Below are positions 8,132 through 17,192 of a DNA stretch of 64,000 nt, piece by piece. Position numbers and translations under genes: made by a program. The stretch comes from Aquiflexum lacus (GTDB lineage: Bacteria > Bacteroidota > Bacteroidia > Cytophagales > Cyclobacteriaceae): NCBI RefSeq assembly GCF_015476655.1, contig NZ_JABFHF010000010.1:1-64000 (forward strand). The letters are read 5' to 3'. Position 1 is the stretch's first letter, and every line of letters starts with the position of its first letter. The notes under the pieces were generated by a model. It was not told the origin of the DNA, searched no databases, and saw only the letters and a list, made by a program, of their open reading frames with translations.

Positions 8132-9793
8132 TCAAAGCTTTGTTTTATTTCGGGCTACCTTTTCCGCCATAATCAAAGCATTATAAGCATTGACCATTTT
8201 TCCTGACCTAGAAAGTTGTTCAAAAGGTAAAACCTTCTCGGGGTCTCCCGCCACTATTACATTTAATTTTGGCTTAATCCCGGACTCCATGATGATTTTC
8301 TTTACCTGTACAGCGCTCAGTTGGGGATAATGGGATCGGATCAATGCGGCCAATCCGGAAACCATAGGTGCAGCCATGGAAGTGCCTCCCTGAAAATCAT
8401 ATTCGTTCTCAGGCATGGTAGAATAAATTTCATCACCCGGAGCAAAAACATCGACATTTTCTTTCCCAAAATTTGAAAAAACAGCCACCAAATCTTCACC
8501 GAAATAGGGAGTCAAGGCGCCAACGGTAATGACATTGTCAACAAATTCCTGTCCTTTTATTAATTGATGGTCATTGGGGAAATTTGGGTTTTCGGGATCA
8601 TCCAGGTCATTTCCATCATTTCCTGCAGCCAAAACAAATAACACGTCTTTTGAAGCTGCGTATTTCAAAGCATCATACACCCAATCAGCGTTTGGTGAAA
8701 AAGATTTACCGAAACTTGCATTGATGATTTTGGCACCGTTATCCACGGCATACCGTATTCCCAAGGCAATGTCTTTGTCATATTCATCTCCATCAGGAAC
8801 AGCACGGATTGACATGATGCTTACATTATCTGCAACACCCATAATTCCCAAGGCATTATCACGCTTAGCCGCAATAATTCCTGCTACGTGAGTTGCATGG
8901 CTTTCATCCTTGACAAGATTCTTGGGATTGCCGTTACCATAGCCCAAGTCTGTGATATCATAAGGATCATCTCCCACTTTTTCCCGGCCGTCAAAGTCTA
9001 TATTCAAATGGTAATTCAAACGAGAATCCATTTGAGTGATTCCTTCTGCTATCATTTCTTTCAAGTCTTCAATATTATCACCATAGGATAGCATTTCCCT
9101 TAAAAAAAACAGGATCTGTTCTGTCATTTCATTATCAGGCTCTATCTTATTCAAATCAGCAGCTTCATAAGTGGATTTCCCCAATTCCCTTACGATGAAT
9201 TTGTCAGCTTCCTCGAGGAAGAATACCATTCCCTGCATCTGCATTGCTCCTTCTGTGATTTCGGCGAATTCCTTCTCATGAGCCATTTTTGCTTTTTCTT
9301 GGTAGGGTTCATCACCGATTCCCAACCTTAGGATTCTTGTGTATTCTACTTGTTCGTGATAGGAATCGCCCAGAAAATTATACCCATGGACATCATCCAC
9401 GTATCCGTTGTTGTCATTATCGATACCGTTTCCTAGAATTTCTTTGGAATTTGACCAAAGAACCTCCATTAAATCTTCGTGCTCCAAGTCCAAACCCGAA
9501 TCTAAAACCGCTACTGTCACAGGAGCACCCTTTTTATCTTTGATGATCTCCGCATAGGCACGGTTGAGACTCAAACCAGGAATAGTGTCTTTTAAGAGAT
9601 CAAGATGAAACCAGTTTTTATTTTCCGCCTCAGTGAGATCCACGGATTTGGAAATTGGTTTTCCTTTATATTCAATCAGCTTTGGGAGTGGAGCGAGTGA
9701 ACTACAAGCCGAGAAGAAAAAAACAAATACTACAAAAGTTGAAATTCTATTTAAAACAGCCGTTTTATAATTGTTATCTGGGTTTATTGTCAT
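8132..9793 (-). CDS. subtilisin-like S8 peptidase, lipoprotein
   Basis: 553 residues. A hydrophobic N-terminus ends in FFSAC, giving a lipobox cysteine at C30. The catalytic triad is intact: D98 (VAVLDSGLD), H302 (SHATHVAG) and S472 (GGTSMAAP), with the oxyanion Asn392 (AAGNDGN). Asp and His are about 200 residues apart because an acidic, probably helical insert (about 145-260) sits between them; typical subtilases have 30-60. An N-terminal stretch (40-90) precedes the domain as in cell-associated subtilases of Bacteroidota. It is expected to be membrane-anchored in the envelope. The substrate is unknown. It stands alone on its strand, convergent with the YdiJ-like gene. Confidence 0.92.
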   Translation of the reverse strand: MTINPDNNYKTAVLNRISTFVVFVFFFSACSSLAPLPKLIEYKGKPISKSVDLTEAENKNWFHLDLLKDTIPGLSLNRAYAEIIKDKKGAPVTVAVLDSGLDLEHEDLMEVLWSNSKEILGNGIDNDNNGYVDDVHGYNFLGDSYHEQVEYTRILRLGIGDEPYQEKAKMAHEKEFAEITEGAMQMQGMVFFLEEADKFIVRELGKSTYEAADLNKIEPDNEMTEQILFFLREMLSYGDNIEDLKEMIAEGITQMDSRLNYHLNIDFDGREKVGDDPYDITDLGYGNGNPKNLVKDESHATHVAGIIAAKRDNALGIMGVADNVSIMSIRAVPDGDEYDKDIALGIRYAVDNGAKIINASFGKSFSPNADWVYDALKYAASKDVLFVLAAGNDGNDLDDPENPNFPNDHQLIKGQEFVDNVITVGALTPYFGEDLVAVFSNFGKENVDVFAPGDEIYSTMPENEYDFQGGTSMAAPMVSGLAALIRSHYPQLSAVQVKKIIMESGIKPKLNVIVAGDPEKVLPFEQLSRSGKMVNAYNALIMAEKVARNKTKL

Positions 9794-10027
9794 AATCGGA
9801 ATTGTATTTTTAAAATAAAAGATTTCAAAAATAGTATTTCTTCCTACTAGTTTTTATGAATAGCTGAGGTTTTATTTGAGTGGAATACTTCTAGGCTAAT
9901 CTAAGGTCTTATCAAACCAGTTTGAACTGATGAATTGAACTTTGTTTTTTTTTATTTGGACAACTCGTGTCAGTTGTTTTTTTATCTCTCGATTTTCTCT
10001 TTGATTTGTTTAAATTGATTTTTGAAT

Positions 10028-13000
10028 ATGAAAAGCAGACCTTTTATCATCTATAAATCTTCAGCAGGTTCGGGTAAAACTTATACCCTTACCACAGAGT
10101 ATCTCAAGTTGGCCTTGATTTCCCCGGAAAGTTTCAGGTCCATATTGGCAGTGACTTTTACCAATAAAGCTACGCAGGAGATGAAAGAGCGGATTTTGAA
10201 GGAATTGAAGCGATTGAAAACTGAGATCAGACCTGATGAGAAAATGGATATTGAAATCCTATTGGCCTTGGGGGTGGGGGAAGATGAACTGAAAGTCCGT
10301 GCTGCCCAATCTCTTACTGCTATCCTTCATGATTATGGTCGGTTTTCGGTCAGTACCATTGATAGTTTTTTTCAGAAAGTGGTAAGGGCTTTTGCCCGTG
10401 AAATGGATCTGAATGCCAAATTTGAAGTGGAAATGGATCAGGATGATGTGTTGGACAGGGTAGTGGATAGGGTGGTAGACAAAGTCATGGAAGATGAGTT
10501 TTTGCATAAATGGTTGGTGGATTATGCAATAGAACAAATACAAAACGGAAAAACATGGGACATCAGAAAAAATATCAAATCACTTGGCAGTCAGATTTTT
10601 CAGGAGGGTTTTAAAAAGTTTGGGACAGAAATCAAGGAGTTTTTAAAGGAAAATGAAAATGTGAATTTCCTTCAAAAATACCTCAGAGATAGAAAAAAGG
10701 AGATTATAGAAATCACCTTGCAACTCAAGGAAGAAGCTAACCACATCCGGGAAGCCAATGGATTACAGTGGACTGATTTCTCAGGAGGCTCAAGATCTTT
10801 TGCGCTTAAATTCGATAAATTGGGAGACAGAAACCAACCGGTTTTAGAATTAAGTCCCACACAGGTCAATTTACCCGATTCCGAAGATGGATGGTTTTCA
10901 AAAAGCAGCAAACAAATTGATGCCATTGTGACTGCCTATCACCAAGGTTTAGGTAATATTCTTGCCCAATTTGAACCACTGTCCATCAAGTGGAATACCC
11001 TTGAGGCTATTTCCAAAAATATCTTTGTTTATGGGATATTCAGGAACTTATTGGAAGAACTTACCCAGGTAAAGGACGAGGAAAACATGTTGCTCATCTC
11101 AGATGCCAACGAATTTCTCAAGGAGATCACCCGCGAAAATGACGCTCCATTTATCTATGAGAAAGTGGGGAATCAGTATAAAAACCACCTAATCGATGAA
11201 TTTCAGGATACTTCAGGCTTTCAGTGGGCAAGTTTCAAGCCCCTACTGGAAAATTCCCTTGCACAGGGAAATACCAATCTACTTGTTGGGGATGTCAAAC
11301 AATCCATCTACCGTTGGAGAGGTGGGGAGATGAAATTGCTGTTGGAACAGGTGGAAAGCGAAATAGGCGCTCAAAACATTGACCATAGAGACTTGGATAC
11401 CAATTTCAGGAGTTTGCCCAATATCATTGCTTTCAACAATGCACTATTTAAGAAGTTGCCGCAATCATTTGAGCATTTGGCGACCCATTCGTATCACGCA
11501 GAAGATGCCGGTATCATTTCTAAGGCGTATCAGGATGTTTTTCAACATGTATCTCCAAAAAAAGCAGGATCTGATTATAAAGGAAAAGTAAGGTTTGAGT
11601 TTATCGATGTGAAGGAAAGTGAAGAAGAGGAAGGGAATTTTGAGGAGCAGGTGTTGAGTCGGTTGCCAAAAATGGTAATGGAATTGCAGGACAAAGGTTA
11701 TGGATTGAAAGACGTCGCTTTTTTGGTCAGACGAAAATCGGAAGGTGAAGCCATTGCGGATACCTTGATGGCGTTTGCTTCTGAAAATCCTGGTTTGGAA
11801 TACCGCTTTGATGTGCTGTCCGATGAATCCATGTACCTGCACAAATCTGCTTCGGTCAAAGCATTGGTAGCAGGATTGAAATACCTGCATGACCCTGAGG
11901 ACAAAGTGCAGTTTAAGACCATGTGGTATTACCGGTCGGTATTGCGGGATGAGCCCGTAAACCATGATCTTTTTGCCTTGGACAAAAGTCCGATTCATTT
12001 AAAGGAAAAAATAAATGCATTTCAGGAAAGGGAAAAAACCCTATTGCAATTGCCTTTGATGGAAGCCTTGGAGGAATTGATAGCGGAACTGGATTTGCAG
12101 GAATCAGGCATGGAAAAAGCCTATCTATCCGGTTTTAAGGAAGCTGTTTTTGACTTTACCGCTAACAATAGGGCTGATCTTCCGGGTTTCTTGGCTTGGT
12201 GGGAGGAAAATCAAACCAAAAGAACTGTCAAAATTCCCGAAGGGCATGATGCCATGCGGATATTGACCATTCATAAATCCAAAGGGCTGCAGTTTAAGGT
12301 GGTGCTGATGCCCTTTTTGAAATGGACCATTTTTGAAACCAACAAGGGCAATGTAGTCTGGTCTCCTTTTGAAGATAAGGACAAAGGTTTAAATGTCATT
12401 ATACCTTTGAACCTAAACGCAAAACTGGCCAAGTCGGACTTTAAGGAGACTTATGGCGAAGAAGCCATTATGGCCTATTTGGACAGTTTGAATATGATTT
12501 ATGTGGCTTTGACTAGGGCAGAGGAGGTAATATGGGGGATTTCTCCCTTCAAACAGGAATCCAAAAAAGATATTTCTTTGAACAATATGCAGATCCATTT
12601 GCAACAAGTCCTCAGCAGCTCCATGGATGGGCCCGATGGACTTTCTCTTTCTGAATTTTTTGATCATGAATCAAAAACATTTGATTTTGGGGATTGGCCT
12701 CAAAAAGTTGTTAAAGAAAGGGGGGATTTCAAAACTCCCGAACTTCGCTGGACCTATCAGAACTGGTCTGAATTGCTAGAGGTCAAGCAATATGCTGTTG
12801 ATTTTTCCAAAGGAGGATTGGATCAAAGACAGAAGCGCGATTTTGGTTTGTTGGTTCATGAGCTATTAGAGAAGTCCCGAACCCATGCTGATATCAACAT
12901 GCATTTGGAGGCATTTTACTTTGAAGGCCGATTGGATGAATCGGAAAAAAATGAAGTTAGTAAACAATTGGATAAGCTGTTTGATCATCCTGTTTTTGCA

Positions 13001-13267
13001 TCCTGGTTTGAAGGAGAGGGACAGTTGATGGCCGAGCAGGGTATTTTACTTCCAGATGGTTCCCAAAAGCGCCCCGATAGAATCATTCTTAAAGAAAAAG
13101 AGGCAATAATTGTGGATTTTAAGACAGGTTCTGAATTTGAGAAACACCAAAAGCAGGTGAAAGAGTATATGGATTTGGTTTCATCTTTGAGTCAAAAGAC
13201 GTGCAAAGGTTATTTGTGTTATTTGGAAGATGGGAAGATTGTTGAAGTTGAAAATTTGAGAAAATGA
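10028..13267 (+). CDS. AddA-like UvrD helicase with C-terminal nuclease domain
   Basis: 1079 residues from ATG 10028; the frame opens 6 nt earlier with TTG, but the ATG fits MKSRPFIIYKSSAGSGKT, where Walker A is close to the N-terminus as in AddA. Other superfamily 1 motifs are LIDEFQDT (motif II), VGDVKQSIYRWRGG (motif III), MRILTIHKSKGLQFKVV (motif V) and NMIYVALTRAE (motif VI). The C-terminal PD-(D/E)XK nuclease shows IIVDFKTG. With the next gene, overlapping by 4 nt, it should form the end-resection complex that prepares double-strand breaks for RecA. It is shorter than B. subtilis AddA (about 1230). An active helicase-nuclease is expected. Confidence 0.9.
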   Translation: MKSRPFIIYKSSAGSGKTYTLTTEYLKLALISPESFRSILAVTFTNKATQEMKERILKELKRLKTEIRPDEKMDIEILLALGVGEDELKVRAAQSLTAILHDYGRFSVSTIDSFFQKVVRAFAREMDLNAKFEVEMDQDDVLDRVVDRVVDKVMEDEFLHKWLVDYAIEQIQNGKTWDIRKNIKSLGSQIFQEGFKKFGTEIKEFLKENENVNFLQKYLRDRKKEIIEITLQLKEEANHIREANGLQWTDFSGGSRSFALKFDKLGDRNQPVLELSPTQVNLPDSEDGWFSKSSKQIDAIVTAYHQGLGNILAQFEPLSIKWNTLEAISKNIFVYGIFRNLLEELTQVKDEENMLLISDANEFLKEITRENDAPFIYEKVGNQYKNHLIDEFQDTSGFQWASFKPLLENSLAQGNTNLLVGDVKQSIYRWRGGEMKLLLEQVESEIGAQNIDHRDLDTNFRSLPNIIAFNNALFKKLPQSFEHLATHSYHAEDAGIISKAYQDVFQHVSPKKAGSDYKGKVRFEFIDVKESEEEEGNFEEQVLSRLPKMVMELQDKGYGLKDVAFLVRRKSEGEAIADTLMAFASENPGLEYRFDVLSDESMYLHKSASVKALVAGLKYLHDPEDKVQFKTMWYYRSVLRDEPVNHDLFALDKSPIHLKEKINAFQEREKTLLQLPLMEALEELIAELDLQESGMEKAYLSGFKEAVFDFTANNRADLPGFLAWWEENQTKRTVKIPEGHDAMRILTIHKSKGLQFKVVLMPFLKWTIFETNKGNVVWSPFEDKDKGLNVIIPLNLNAKLAKSDFKETYGEEAIMAYLDSLNMIYVALTRAEEVIWGISPFKQESKKDISLNNMQIHLQQVLSSSMDGPDGLSLSEFFDHESKTFDFGDWPQKVVKERGDFKTPELRWTYQNWSELLEVKQYAVDFSKGGLDQRQKRDFGLLVHELLEKSRTHADINMHLEAFYFEGRLDESEKNEVSKQLDKLFDHPVFASWFEGEGQLMAEQGILLPDGSQKRPDRIILKEKEAIIVDFKTGSEFEKHQKQVKEYMDLVSSLSQKTCKGYLCYLEDGKIVEVENLRK

Positions 13268-16122
13268 ACAGTTTTTTAAGAAATACCGCCCAGGAAATCA
13301 TTCAGACCTATCCGGAATTACAAAACTTGGTTGTTGTACTTCCAAATAGGAGGGCAGGGCTTTTTTTTACCAAACACTTGGGGACCCTGATCGATAAGCC
13401 CACTTGGATGCCTGAGATCAAGACCATTGAAGATGTCTTTTACCAATATGCCGGACAAAGGCCCTCAGATGACCTGACTTTGATTTTTGAACTCTACAAA
13501 GTCTATCAGAGCCTTCATCCTGAACCGGAAACCTTCGACCGATTCTATTTCTGGGGAGAGATGATTCTCAAAGATTTCAACGATGTGGATCAGTTTATGG
13601 CGGAGGCCAAAAAACTATATTTATATCTCTATGAGATCAAAGAAATAGAATCCGATCTGAGTTTTTTGACTGACCAGCAAATTGCTTTGATCAGACAATT
13701 TTGGGATTCTTTCCAAAATCAGGGTAGGGGACATCAGGAAAAATTCCTCAAATTCTGGCAGATTTTATATCCTTTGTATGATGCTTTCAAGGCTTCCCTG
13801 AATGTTTCAGGAATGGCTTACTCAGGGATGTTATATCGAAAAGTCGCCGAAAAATTGGATGGGGTTGCAACATCTGAAAAGCAGTATGTTTTTATCGGTT
13901 TCAATGCTTTCACCAAAACAGAGGAAAAACTGATCAAGCATTTTGTATTGGAATTTGGGGCCAAGATTTATTGGGATATAGATGCCTATTATTTGGAAGA
14001 CAAAAATCAGGAGGCAGGTTTGTTTTTCAGGGAATATCAAAAAGACCCTGTTTTTGGACCTACATTTCCCAAAGAAATACCAGAACAAATTGCAAACCGA
14101 AAGGCAAAGATCCAAACCTATGCAACGCCACTCAAAACGAATCAGGCCAATCTGGTAGGCTCTTTATTGGAGAAGGTTGACAAAAATGAAAACTGGGAGG
14201 AAACGGTCATCATCTTGCCGGATGAACAATTGCTGTTTCCTGTATTACACACCTTGCCTGAAAATATTGACAAGGTCAATGTAACCATGGGCTACCCTGT
14301 CAAAAACACGCCGGTTTACGCTTTCTTGGAAGCAGTCCTTGAAATGCAGCGGTATATTAAAATTGAGGATGGAATACCTTTATTTTATCATCAGCCCTTG
14401 AAAAGTCTCCTTTCCTCCATTTACCTCCAATCTGTCAATCCAACTTTTGTGACGGATCTGCTTAGGGAAATGAAGGAGCAAAATCAGATTTACATCACCC
14501 AAAAGAAGTTGCATGAGGGAGGGGCATTTTTTGAATTGATTTTCAGACCGCTTGGCAGTGCACAGCTATTTCCTTACCTCTCTACCTTGATGGAGGAACT
14601 CGCCAAACGATTGGGAGAAGAACCCCTTCAGCGATCTTACCTTTATCAGTGTTTTAAGCAATTGAACAGGCTTAGGGACAATTTTGAGAAGCAGGAAGGA
14701 CTTTCTGTGGACCGGGAATTTTTCATTCGTTTGTTCCGTCAGGTTTTCAGAGAGGTCAAATTGCCCTTTGAAGGAGAACCCTTGCAGGGATTGCAGGTCA
14801 TGGGGGTATTGGAATCGAGAAACCTTGATTTCAAACGCGTCATCATCTGTAACATGAATGAAAGTAGTTTTCCGCCAGCAGGCAGTCTCAATTCCTTGAT
14901 TCCCTATAATATCCGCAGGGCTTTTGGATTGCCGGTTCAGGAACAGAATGATGCCATTTATGCCTACACCTTTTATCGCTTACTGCAAAGTGCAGAAGAG
15001 GTACATATGATTTATACAACAGCAGCAGACCAAGGAAAAGCGGGAGAAAAGAGCCGATACATTCAACAGATGGATGTGGAAATGGGATTGGACATGAAAG
15101 AGGAAGTGGTATATGTTCCTGTTGATCTCAAAGAGACGGCATCTATTGTTATTGAAAAGAATGAAGAAGTACTCCAATTGCTGGAAAAATATGTGGTAAA
15201 TCCCGATGGAAGATCCAAGAGTACAATTTCTCCATCGGCCCTTAGTGTGTATTTGGATTGCAGGTTTAAGTTTTACCTCAGGTACCTTGCCGGCATAAAA
15301 GAAAAAGAGGAAGTAAAGGAAGAAATTGATGCTTCGGTTTTTGGTAATATAGCCCACTACAGCATGGAGTTTTTGTATGAAGGATTTCAGGAAAGGAAAA
15401 AGCGATCTTTACTTGCGAAAGAAGATTTTGCTGAGTTGAAGAAAAATTGGATTTTTCCGGCCATAGAAAAAGGAGTAAGGAAATTCTATCATTTGGATGA
15501 ACTTGCCGATACCAAGCTTAGCGGTCAGATGGCTATTGTCAGGGATGTATTGCAGAAATACATCCAAAGACTATTGGAAATCGATGAGGAAGCAGCTCCG
15601 TTTCAGATTCTATCTATGGAAAAAGCCCATCAGGCCAAATTCCAAATTGACACCGCAAAAGGTAAAGTGGAAGTTGGTTTGGAAGGATACATAGATAGGG
15701 TGGATGAACAGCAGGGTACCGTGAGGTTAATAGATTATAAGTCCGGTGCTGACAAAAAGGCCTTTAGCAGTATTGAATCTCTTTTTGACCGGGAAGATAA
15801 AAACCGCAATAAAGCAGCCATGCAGACCATGTACTATGGATTACTCTATCAGTCAATGCACCCTGAAAACACTAAACCCTTAAAACCTGCTTTATTCAAT
15901 TTCAAAGAAATATTTAAAGAAGATTTTAATCCCTATTTGCAACTAAAAGAACCAAAAGGTAAGGCTGAAGAGGTAGGAAATTATAATGAATACGCCCAAC
16001 CTTATGAAAATGGATTAAAACGATTATTGGAAGATATGTTCGACCCGAAAGTTCCTTTTAATCAAACCGAGGATTGGGATAAGTGTAAGTATTGTGCCTA
16101 CAAAGAGATTTGTGGAAGGTGA
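13264..16122 (+). CDS. AddB-like nuclease/inactivated helicase subunit with Fe-S cysteines
   Basis: 952 residues. The ATG overlaps the addA-like TGA (ATGA). An N-terminal helicase-like fold starts with VVVLPNRRAGLFF, where AddB proteins may carry a nucleotide loop; here no GxGKT is present, so ATP binding is doubtful. The C-terminal PD-(D/E)XK nuclease has LIDYKSG (Asp and Lys of the active site). One cysteine before it (VYLDCRF) and three at the end (KCKYCAYKEICGR) match the 4Fe-4S staple of AddB and RecB-type nucleases. It is the partner of the upstream helicase. In Bacteroidota such proteins are usually annotated only as PD-(D/E)XK nuclease. Confidence 0.88.
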   Translation: MNSFLRNTAQEIIQTYPELQNLVVVLPNRRAGLFFTKHLGTLIDKPTWMPEIKTIEDVFYQYAGQRPSDDLTLIFELYKVYQSLHPEPETFDRFYFWGEMILKDFNDVDQFMAEAKKLYLYLYEIKEIESDLSFLTDQQIALIRQFWDSFQNQGRGHQEKFLKFWQILYPLYDAFKASLNVSGMAYSGMLYRKVAEKLDGVATSEKQYVFIGFNAFTKTEEKLIKHFVLEFGAKIYWDIDAYYLEDKNQEAGLFFREYQKDPVFGPTFPKEIPEQIANRKAKIQTYATPLKTNQANLVGSLLEKVDKNENWEETVIILPDEQLLFPVLHTLPENIDKVNVTMGYPVKNTPVYAFLEAVLEMQRYIKIEDGIPLFYHQPLKSLLSSIYLQSVNPTFVTDLLREMKEQNQIYITQKKLHEGGAFFELIFRPLGSAQLFPYLSTLMEELAKRLGEEPLQRSYLYQCFKQLNRLRDNFEKQEGLSVDREFFIRLFRQVFREVKLPFEGEPLQGLQVMGVLESRNLDFKRVIICNMNESSFPPAGSLNSLIPYNIRRAFGLPVQEQNDAIYAYTFYRLLQSAEEVHMIYTTAADQGKAGEKSRYIQQMDVEMGLDMKEEVVYVPVDLKETASIVIEKNEEVLQLLEKYVVNPDGRSKSTISPSALSVYLDCRFKFYLRYLAGIKEKEEVKEEIDASVFGNIAHYSMEFLYEGFQERKKRSLLAKEDFAELKKNWIFPAIEKGVRKFYHLDELADTKLSGQMAIVRDVLQKYIQRLLEIDEEAAPFQILSMEKAHQAKFQIDTAKGKVEVGLEGYIDRVDEQQGTVRLIDYKSGADKKAFSSIESLFDREDKNRNKAAMQTMYYGLLYQSMHPENTKPLKPALFNFKEIFKEDFNPYLQLKEPKGKAEEVGNYNEYAQPYENGLKRLLEDMFDPKVPFNQTEDWDKCKYCAYKEICGR

Positions 16123-16242
16123 TATTTAATTTTTAATATTTTATTAACATAAGAATGCTACCTAATTGGTATAGAAATTGATAAATTCAAATTGTTGATT
16201 GGGTTAAATAGGATTCCCATCAGGGTGACTTCTATAAGTCTT

Positions 16243-16250
16243 TACGTTTG
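16243..16250 (+). promoter_or_regulatory. possible -7 element (TACGTTTG)
   Basis: It matches the Bacteroidota TAnnTTTG element 35 nt before the ATG of the phosphatase-like lipoprotein gene. No TTTG or TTG is found at the expected -33 distance, so this is only a candidate. Confidence 0.3.
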
Positions 16251-16285
16251 AAACTTTTTACTTTTCCACCATTGATTATTTATTT

Positions 16286-17185
16286 ATGAAATTTTATTGC
16301 AAAAGGATCTATCTTTTGATCTTGATTCCTCTTTTGATGTCTTCCTGTTTGGAAGAAGAAAAGGAAGAAAATATGATAACCTCTGAAGATTATATTGATG
16401 GGGTGTTTTTCTTGGAGCACTTGGATGAAGGCTTAAAAATTAACATTGAGACAAATAAGCCGGCAAAGTTTTTCCCTAATTCCGAACGTCAAACCTTTGA
16501 AATTGAAGAATCTGGTTTTGCGGGACTGTCACTTCCTCAGGGGGTTTATTGGATTGATTGCTCATTTGAAGAAAGTCCAAATATTATTGAAACCATTCCT
16601 ATCCTCATCATGAAAAATAAGGCTCATGCAATCAGGACAGTTCGTTCACTAAGAAATATGAAGGAAGATTATCAGGGTTTCGCTTTGGTTTTAAGACATG
16701 TAGATGCTAGAATCGGAGATGATATTGTTGACTCACCTTTACCGGAATGGTGGAAATCCTGTGACCCGGAAGTTGCCAGACAGTTGAATGATAATGGAAG
16801 AAGGAACGGTAAGAAAATAGGTGACGCCATCAAAAAACTTCAAATTCCTATTGAAACTGCCATCAGTAGCGAGTTTTGCAGAGCAGTTCAAACCATAGAG
16901 GCAATGGAGTTAGATCTTGAAATTGAAACTGATTCAAGACTGAATCATGAAAATGCAAATCCCAACGATCCAATGTTTGAAGATGTTTTTGATATTATCA
17001 AAGAAAACCAAACTAAAGGGGTTCAGCTTTTGGTAGGACATTTTAATATGATCGATTCTAACCCATACAGGAATTTATTCAGACCTTTTAATATGTCGGA
17101 TGGCTTCCTTATGAAAGTAAATAATCAAGGTCAACTGGAATTTATAGGTTCAGTTCCTCTGTATTTATGGTCTCTATTTGACTAA
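16286..17185 (+). CDS. lipoprotein with divergent histidine-phosphatase domain
   Basis: 299 residues. The signal peptide ends in LLMSSC, giving lipid-anchor Cys21, followed by an acidic stretch. Residues 33-125 form a domain I do not recognise. From about 130 the histidine phosphatase superfamily pattern appears: R137-H138 in VLRHVDA (usually RHG), SSEFCRAVQT with R199 (usually SSxxxRAxQT) and H252 in LLVGHFN. The catalytic His and supporting Arg and His therefore remain, while the Gly after the first His is Val. A phosphatase acting in the envelope is possible, but loss of the canonical RHG makes activity uncertain. It is convergent with the GH32 gene, 7 nt apart. No partner gene suggests a substrate. 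Confidence 0.7.
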   Translation: MKFYCKRIYLLILIPLLMSSCLEEEKEENMITSEDYIDGVFFLEHLDEGLKINIETNKPAKFFPNSERQTFEIEESGFAGLSLPQGVYWIDCSFEESPNIIETIPILIMKNKAHAIRTVRSLRNMKEDYQGFALVLRHVDARIGDDIVDSPLPEWWKSCDPEVARQLNDNGRRNGKKIGDAIKKLQIPIETAISSEFCRAVQTIEAMELDLEIETDSRLNHENANPNDPMFEDVFDIIKENQTKGVQLLVGHFNMIDSNPYRNLFRPFNMSDGFLMKVNNQGQLEFIGSVPLYLWSLFD

Positions 17186-17192
17186 GCAAACT

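Noticed and set aside
9959-9977. Terminator-like ACAACT/AGTTGT hairpin followed by seven T upstream of addA
   Set aside because: The stem has only about six pairs, and no plus-strand gene precedes it. It could be chance in AT-rich DNA.
11465-11998. 177-residue minus-strand reading frame inside the addA-like gene
   Set aside because: It is antisense to strongly conserved helicase coding sequence, and its composition is rich in Phe, His and Gln without domain motifs.
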